Source of the DNA: Gemmatimonadaceae bacterium
Lineage (GTDB): Bacteria > Gemmatimonadota > Gemmatimonadetes > Gemmatimonadales > Gemmatimonadaceae
Reading direction: 5' to 3'
DNA: 34,281 nt
Assembly (NCBI GenBank): GCA_025453875.1
Contig: JALOPN010000002.1
Span: forward strand, 1-34,281
The notes beneath the pieces were generated by a model that saw nothing but the letters and a program-made list of their open reading frames with translations, was not told the DNA's origin and made no database searches. Made by a program: the position numbers and the translations under genes. Below, piece after piece: positions 30,756-34,281 of the stretch (positions are counted from its first letter, which is position 1; each line of letters starts with the position of its first letter).

Positions 30756-32672
30756 ATGCCACTCGCCACCAGCTCTCGCCTCGTCGCGCGCCTCGAATGG
30801 CTGGCGAGCCAGATGGACACCGGCGTCGTCATCACCGACGCGCCAGGGAACGTCCTCTGGGTGAACGAGGGGTTCCGTCGCATGACGGGGTACGAGCTCA
30901 CCGAGCTCGTTGGCAGACGCCCCGGTCCGTTGCTGCAGGGCCCGGACACGGACGCGGCGACCGTTCGCGTCATGCACGACGCATTGGAGCACGAGCGCCC
31001 CTTCCTCGTCGAGGTGCTCAACTACTCGCGCGACGGCAGTCCGTACTGGGTGAGCATCGATTGCCATCCCCTGCGAGACGCACAGGGCGCGCTGGAGGGC
31101 TTCATCGCCCTCGAGATCGACATCACCGCACGGCGCACCGCCGAGCAGCGGGTGCACGATTCGGAGCAGCGGTATCGCAGCCTCTTCGAGCACGCCCACG
31201 ACGCCATCCTCGTGGCCAATGATGCCGGCGCCTACGTCGACGCCAACCCCGCGGCACTCCGCATGCTCGGCTATACGCGGGAGGAACTGCTCGGGCTCAC
31301 CGTGACCGATCTCATCCCGCCGGCCGAGGCGTTGCCCGCCTGGCGCTCGTTCGAAGCAGACGGCGCACAGCGCGGCGAGTTGGTGCTGCGTCGGCGCGAT
31401 GGACAGCGCCGTACGGTGGAGTACAACGCCGTACGCGATTTTCTCCCCGGACTGCATCTCTCGATGCTCCGTGATGTGACCGATCGCCGACTCACCGAGA
31501 TGCGCAGTCGCCGGTCGGATCGACTCGAAGCGCTGGGTACGCTGGCAGGGGGCATCGCGCACGACTTCAACAACATCCTCACCGGCATGCTCGGCGAGCT
31601 GGCCGTGCTGCAGGAGGAGCTGCGGTCCGCGTGCATGACCAGCGCCGCGACCGCGCCCACGATGCGACGGGCGGACGCGTCCATCGCCTCCGTGCTTGCG
31701 AGTGGCGAGCGCGCACGTGATCTCATTCGACGCATCCTCTCGTTCAGTCGCATGCACGAGCCGAGTCAGGCGCCACTCGCGCTCAACCCGGTCGTGCACG
31801 AAGCGTCGCGCCTGTTGCGTGCGCTCCTGCCGTCGATGGTCGAGTTGCGGGTCGACCTGCCCGAGACGTCCCCCTGGGTCAACGGCGACGCGACCGCGTT
31901 GCATCAGATCGTCACGAATCTCGTGACCAACAGCTGGCACGCGTTGCCCGCCGTTGGTGGCGTGATCGATGTGCGCGTGCAGGTGTTGTCGACGCGTCCC
32001 GACCGTGAGAGTCTCGCGCTCCTGCCGTCGGGTCCCGTGGTGTGCCTCAGCGTGCGTGACAACGGGCACGGCATGGACGCGGACACCCAGGCCCGCATCT
32101 TCGAACCACTGTTCACCACCAAGCCGGCTGGTGAAGGAACCGGCCTTGGGCTGGCGGCCGTCCAATCGATGGTGGACGCGCACGGCGGCATCATCGACGT
32201 CTCGAGTACCGTCGGACACGGCACGACGTTCTCGATCTGGCTGCCGGCGATCGCGTCGCCGGAGCCGCGATCCGGCACACCAGGTGGCGTCGCCGCGGTG
32301 CGGCCCGCGCACACTGGGCGCGTCGTGCTCGCCGACGACGATGCCCAAACACGCGCTGCACTCGAGCGCATGCTGCGTCACCTGGGATTTTCCGTCGAGG
32401 CCTACGGCGACCCGCGCGAAGTGCTGGCCCGCATCAGCGCGTCCCCGGATACGCTCGACGTGCTGCTCACCGACCTGTCCATGCCCGGCATGACCGGCGA
32501 ACACCTGGTCACGTCGGTTCGCGCCGTGCGCGCCGACCTGCCGGTGATCGTGCTGAGTGGCTTTCTCGCTGGCGATGTGCGCGCGCGACTCGATGCCATC
32601 GGCGTGCCGGCCCTCGACAAGCCCCCGTCGCTCGACATGCTCTCGCGGGCGCTGGTGCGCGTGCGTGCCTGA
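30756..32672 (+). CDS. PAS-PAS hybrid histidine kinase with receiver domain
   Basis: This is a 638-residue soluble hybrid sensor kinase; no membrane segment is seen. PAS1 (about 12-125) includes GRRPGPLLQGPDTD and EVLNYSRDGSPYW, a LOV-like PAS type without the flavin-binding Cys. PAS2 (about 135-245) contains YRSLFEHAHDAILVANDAG. The phospho-acceptor His269 is in GGIAHDFNNILTG. The ATPase domain shows HQIVTNLVTNSWHA, DNGHGMD and GTGLGLAAV. The C-terminal receiver (from about 520) has LADDDAQTR, the phosphorylated Asp573 in LLTDLSMPGMTG, and LDKPPS. ATG 30756 is preferred; GTG 30723 would add 11 residues. No separate output regulator is adjacent. Confidence 0.92.
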   Translation: MPLATSSRLVARLEWLASQMDTGVVITDAPGNVLWVNEGFRRMTGYELTELVGRRPGPLLQGPDTDAATVRVMHDALEHERPFLVEVLNYSRDGSPYWVSIDCHPLRDAQGALEGFIALEIDITARRTAEQRVHDSEQRYRSLFEHAHDAILVANDAGAYVDANPAALRMLGYTREELLGLTVTDLIPPAEALPAWRSFEADGAQRGELVLRRRDGQRRTVEYNAVRDFLPGLHLSMLRDVTDRRLTEMRSRRSDRLEALGTLAGGIAHDFNNILTGMLGELAVLQEELRSACMTSAATAPTMRRADASIASVLASGERARDLIRRILSFSRMHEPSQAPLALNPVVHEASRLLRALLPSMVELRVDLPETSPWVNGDATALHQIVTNLVTNSWHALPAVGGVIDVRVQVLSTRPDRESLALLPSGPVVCLSVRDNGHGMDADTQARIFEPLFTTKPAGEGTGLGLAAVQSMVDAHGGIIDVSSTVGHGTTFSIWLPAIASPEPRSGTPGGVAAVRPAHTGRVVLADDDAQTRAALERMLRHLGFSVEAYGDPREVLARISASPDTLDVLLTDLSMPGMTGEHLVTSVRAVRADLPVIVLSGFLAGDVRARLDAIGVPALDKPPSLDMLSRALVRVRA

Positions 32673-32674
32673 GG

Positions 32675-32689
32675 CACCGGCCTCCGGTG
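32675..32689. other. Short hairpin between convergent stops
   Basis: CACCGG and CCGGTG form a perfect 6-bp stem with a 3-base loop exactly between the stop codons of the kinase and the ATPase gene. With no T-run it is only a possible bidirectional termination or pausing signal. Confidence 0.3.
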
Positions 32690-34281
32690 TCAGGCCGCTC
32701 GGCGCAGACGCAGCGAGTTGACCACCACACTCACGGAACTGAAGGCCATCGCGGCGCTTGCCAGCATCGGGCTCAACAGCAGACCCGTGAGCGGATACAA
32801 CGCGCCCGCCGCGATGGGCAGCGTCACGATGTTGTACGCAAAGGCCCAGAAGAGATTCTGACGCATCGTGCGCATCGTGCGTCGCGACAACACCATGGCA
32901 TCGACCACACCGTGCAGGTCGCCACGCATGAGCGCGATATCCGCCGCTTCGACCGCGACGTCAGTGCCCGTACCGATGGCGAGCCCGACATCGGCACGCG
33001 CCAACGCCGGTGCATCGTTCACGCCATCGCCCACCATGGCCACGATGGCCCCGTCGCGCTGCAGTGCCTCGATCGCCGCGACCTTGCCCTCGGGCAGCAC
33101 GCCGGCGACGACGCGTGTGACACCGGCTTCACGCGCGACGGCCTGCGCGGTGGCCTCCTGATCACCGGTCAGCATCACGACCTGTAATCCCATCGCCTGC
33201 ATGCGAGCCACAGCCGCGCGCGACGTCGGACGCACCGGATCCGCCACGGCGAGCAGGCCGGCGAGCTCGCCGTCCACCGCCACGAACATCGTCGTCTGCG
33301 CCGAAGACGCGAGCCGCTCGGCGTCGATGCGCAGTGGGGTGGTGTCGATGGACCACGTCGCGAGATGACGCGCGTTGCCCACGAGGACCGCCCGGCCCTG
33401 CACCACCCCATGCACCCCGTGGCCCGTCGTACTCGCGAATGACTCCACGGGCCACACCGTGAGCGCGCGTGCGTCCGCTTCGCGCACGACGGCCGCCGCC
33501 AGCGGATGTTCACTCGCGCGTTCGAGCGAGGCCACGAGGCTGAGCATCTCGTCGGCGGTGATCGACGAACCGGGGACGCTGATGACATCGGTGACCGTGG
33601 GCTGTCCGACCGTGATGGTGCCGGTCTTGTCGAGCACGACCGTGGTCACATCACCGGCGCGCTGCAGGACCTCGCCGCCCTTGATGAGCAGGCCGCGTTC
33701 CGCGCCGCGCCCCGTGGCCACCATCACCGCCGTCGGCACCGCGAGGCCCATCGCGCAGGGACACGCGATGATCAGCACCGACACCGCCGTGGCGAAGCCA
33801 CGCACGGCCGCTTCTCCCGCGGTACCACCATGCAGCTGCACCGCCACGAACCACACCACGCCAGTGAGCACGGCCAACACGATCACGGCGGGCACGAACA
33901 CCGCGCTGATGCGGTCGGCGAGGGACTGGATGGGCGCGCGACTGCCCTGCGCGTCGCGCATGAGGTGCACGAGTTGCGCGAGCACACTGTCGCGGCCGAG
34001 TGTCGTGGCGCGAATGCGCACACTGCCGGTGCCGTTGATCGTCCCGCCGATGATGCGATCACCCGACTGCTTCGTCGCCCGTGAGCATGCTCTCGTCGAA
34101 CGCACTGGTGCCGTCGAGCACGATACCGTCGACCGGCGCGCGTTCACCCGGACGAATGCGTACCGTCTCACCGCGACGCACGTCGGCGACCGGAACATTC
34201 ACTTCCGTACCGGCACGCTCCACTCGTGCGGTGGGTGGTTGCAGCGAGGCAAGTGCGCGCAACGCCGAGGAGGTGCGTTGC
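32690..34281 (-). pseudogene. copA: Copper P-type ATPase (CopA-like), 3' part, frameshifted
   Basis: This is the C-terminal two-thirds of a P1B copper exporter; the 5' part lies right of the window. Recognisable parts are the metal-path CPC in LIIACPCAMGLAVPT, the phosphorylation site DKTGTIT, SEHPLAAAVV, MLTGDQEAT, MVGDGVNDAPAL and the C-terminal MAFSSVSVVVNSLRLR. The actuator domain is broken. One frame reads [17 protein letters not shown] and stops. The continuing frame picks up at [17 protein letters not shown]. Comparison with the usual TGESxPVxKxxGD order suggests about 14 bases are missing at 34070-34080, which removes the TGES loop needed for dephosphorylation and shifts the frame. 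Either it is a recent pseudogene or there is a sequencing error. Confidence 0.85.

Overview
The window is high-GC bacterial chromosome (roughly two-thirds G+C by eye) with dense, often overlapping genes. Many products are secreted proteins or lipoproteins. Large Sortilin/BNR-type propellers, a secreted D-aminoacylase-like amidohydrolase, a bacillithiol-type YtxJ protein and few Shine-Dalgarno sites suggest a Gemmatimonadota-like soil or water bacterium. This is an inference from gene style, not a proof. I saw no tRNA, rRNA, CRISPR array or insertion sequence.

Layout. (1) 1-867 (+): the end of queC and all of queE, overlapping by 4 bases (preQ0/queuosine synthesis). (2) 868-3269: a small cassette on the minus strand. 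It holds a gene-tail remnant, a small exported protein and a lipoprotein with a JAMM-like metallopeptidase motif. It is closed on the far side by a second, slightly diverged copy of the last 12 codons of queE, so it looks like an insertion at the queE 3' end. (3) 3424-9561 (+): a 2045-residue alpha-2-macroglobulin-like protein without the thioester. (4) 9587-15910 (-): five tightly packed genes: BNR propeller, TerB/DUF697 protein, Tat-exported amidohydrolase and an antitoxin/VapC pair. Upstream on the same strand are a DsbA-like protein and a DUF547 protein. (5) 17587-21794 (+): ytxJ, an NlpC/P60 hydrolase, queD, a YdcF-like protein, a nuclease lipoprotein and a coiled-coil lipoprotein. (6) 21778-23960 (-): an ABC-2-like permease and a DUF983 membrane protein. 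(7) 24122-32672 (+): an RND efflux pair, a DUF4332 protein, a clear terminator, a probable zinc-responsive pair (DUF3299 and ZrgA-like DUF2796) behind a compact promoter/palindrome, DUF423, a second terminator and a PAS hybrid histidine kinase. (8) 32690-34281 (-): a copper P-type ATPase broken by a frameshift at its TGES motif.

How the genes fit together. queC, queE and queD supply three preQ0 steps but are split by about 18 kb. The efflux pair forms one translationally coupled unit. DUF3299 and the ZrgA-like protein form another, apparently under a palindromic operator. The most unusual area is 868-3269. It combines a duplicated queE tail, a truncated relative of the small secreted protein, and a poly-C tract of 8 whose +1 slip would give the JAMM lipoprotein an ATG start with a proper signal peptide. 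That is consistent with a mobile, possibly phase-variable secreted peptidase cassette.
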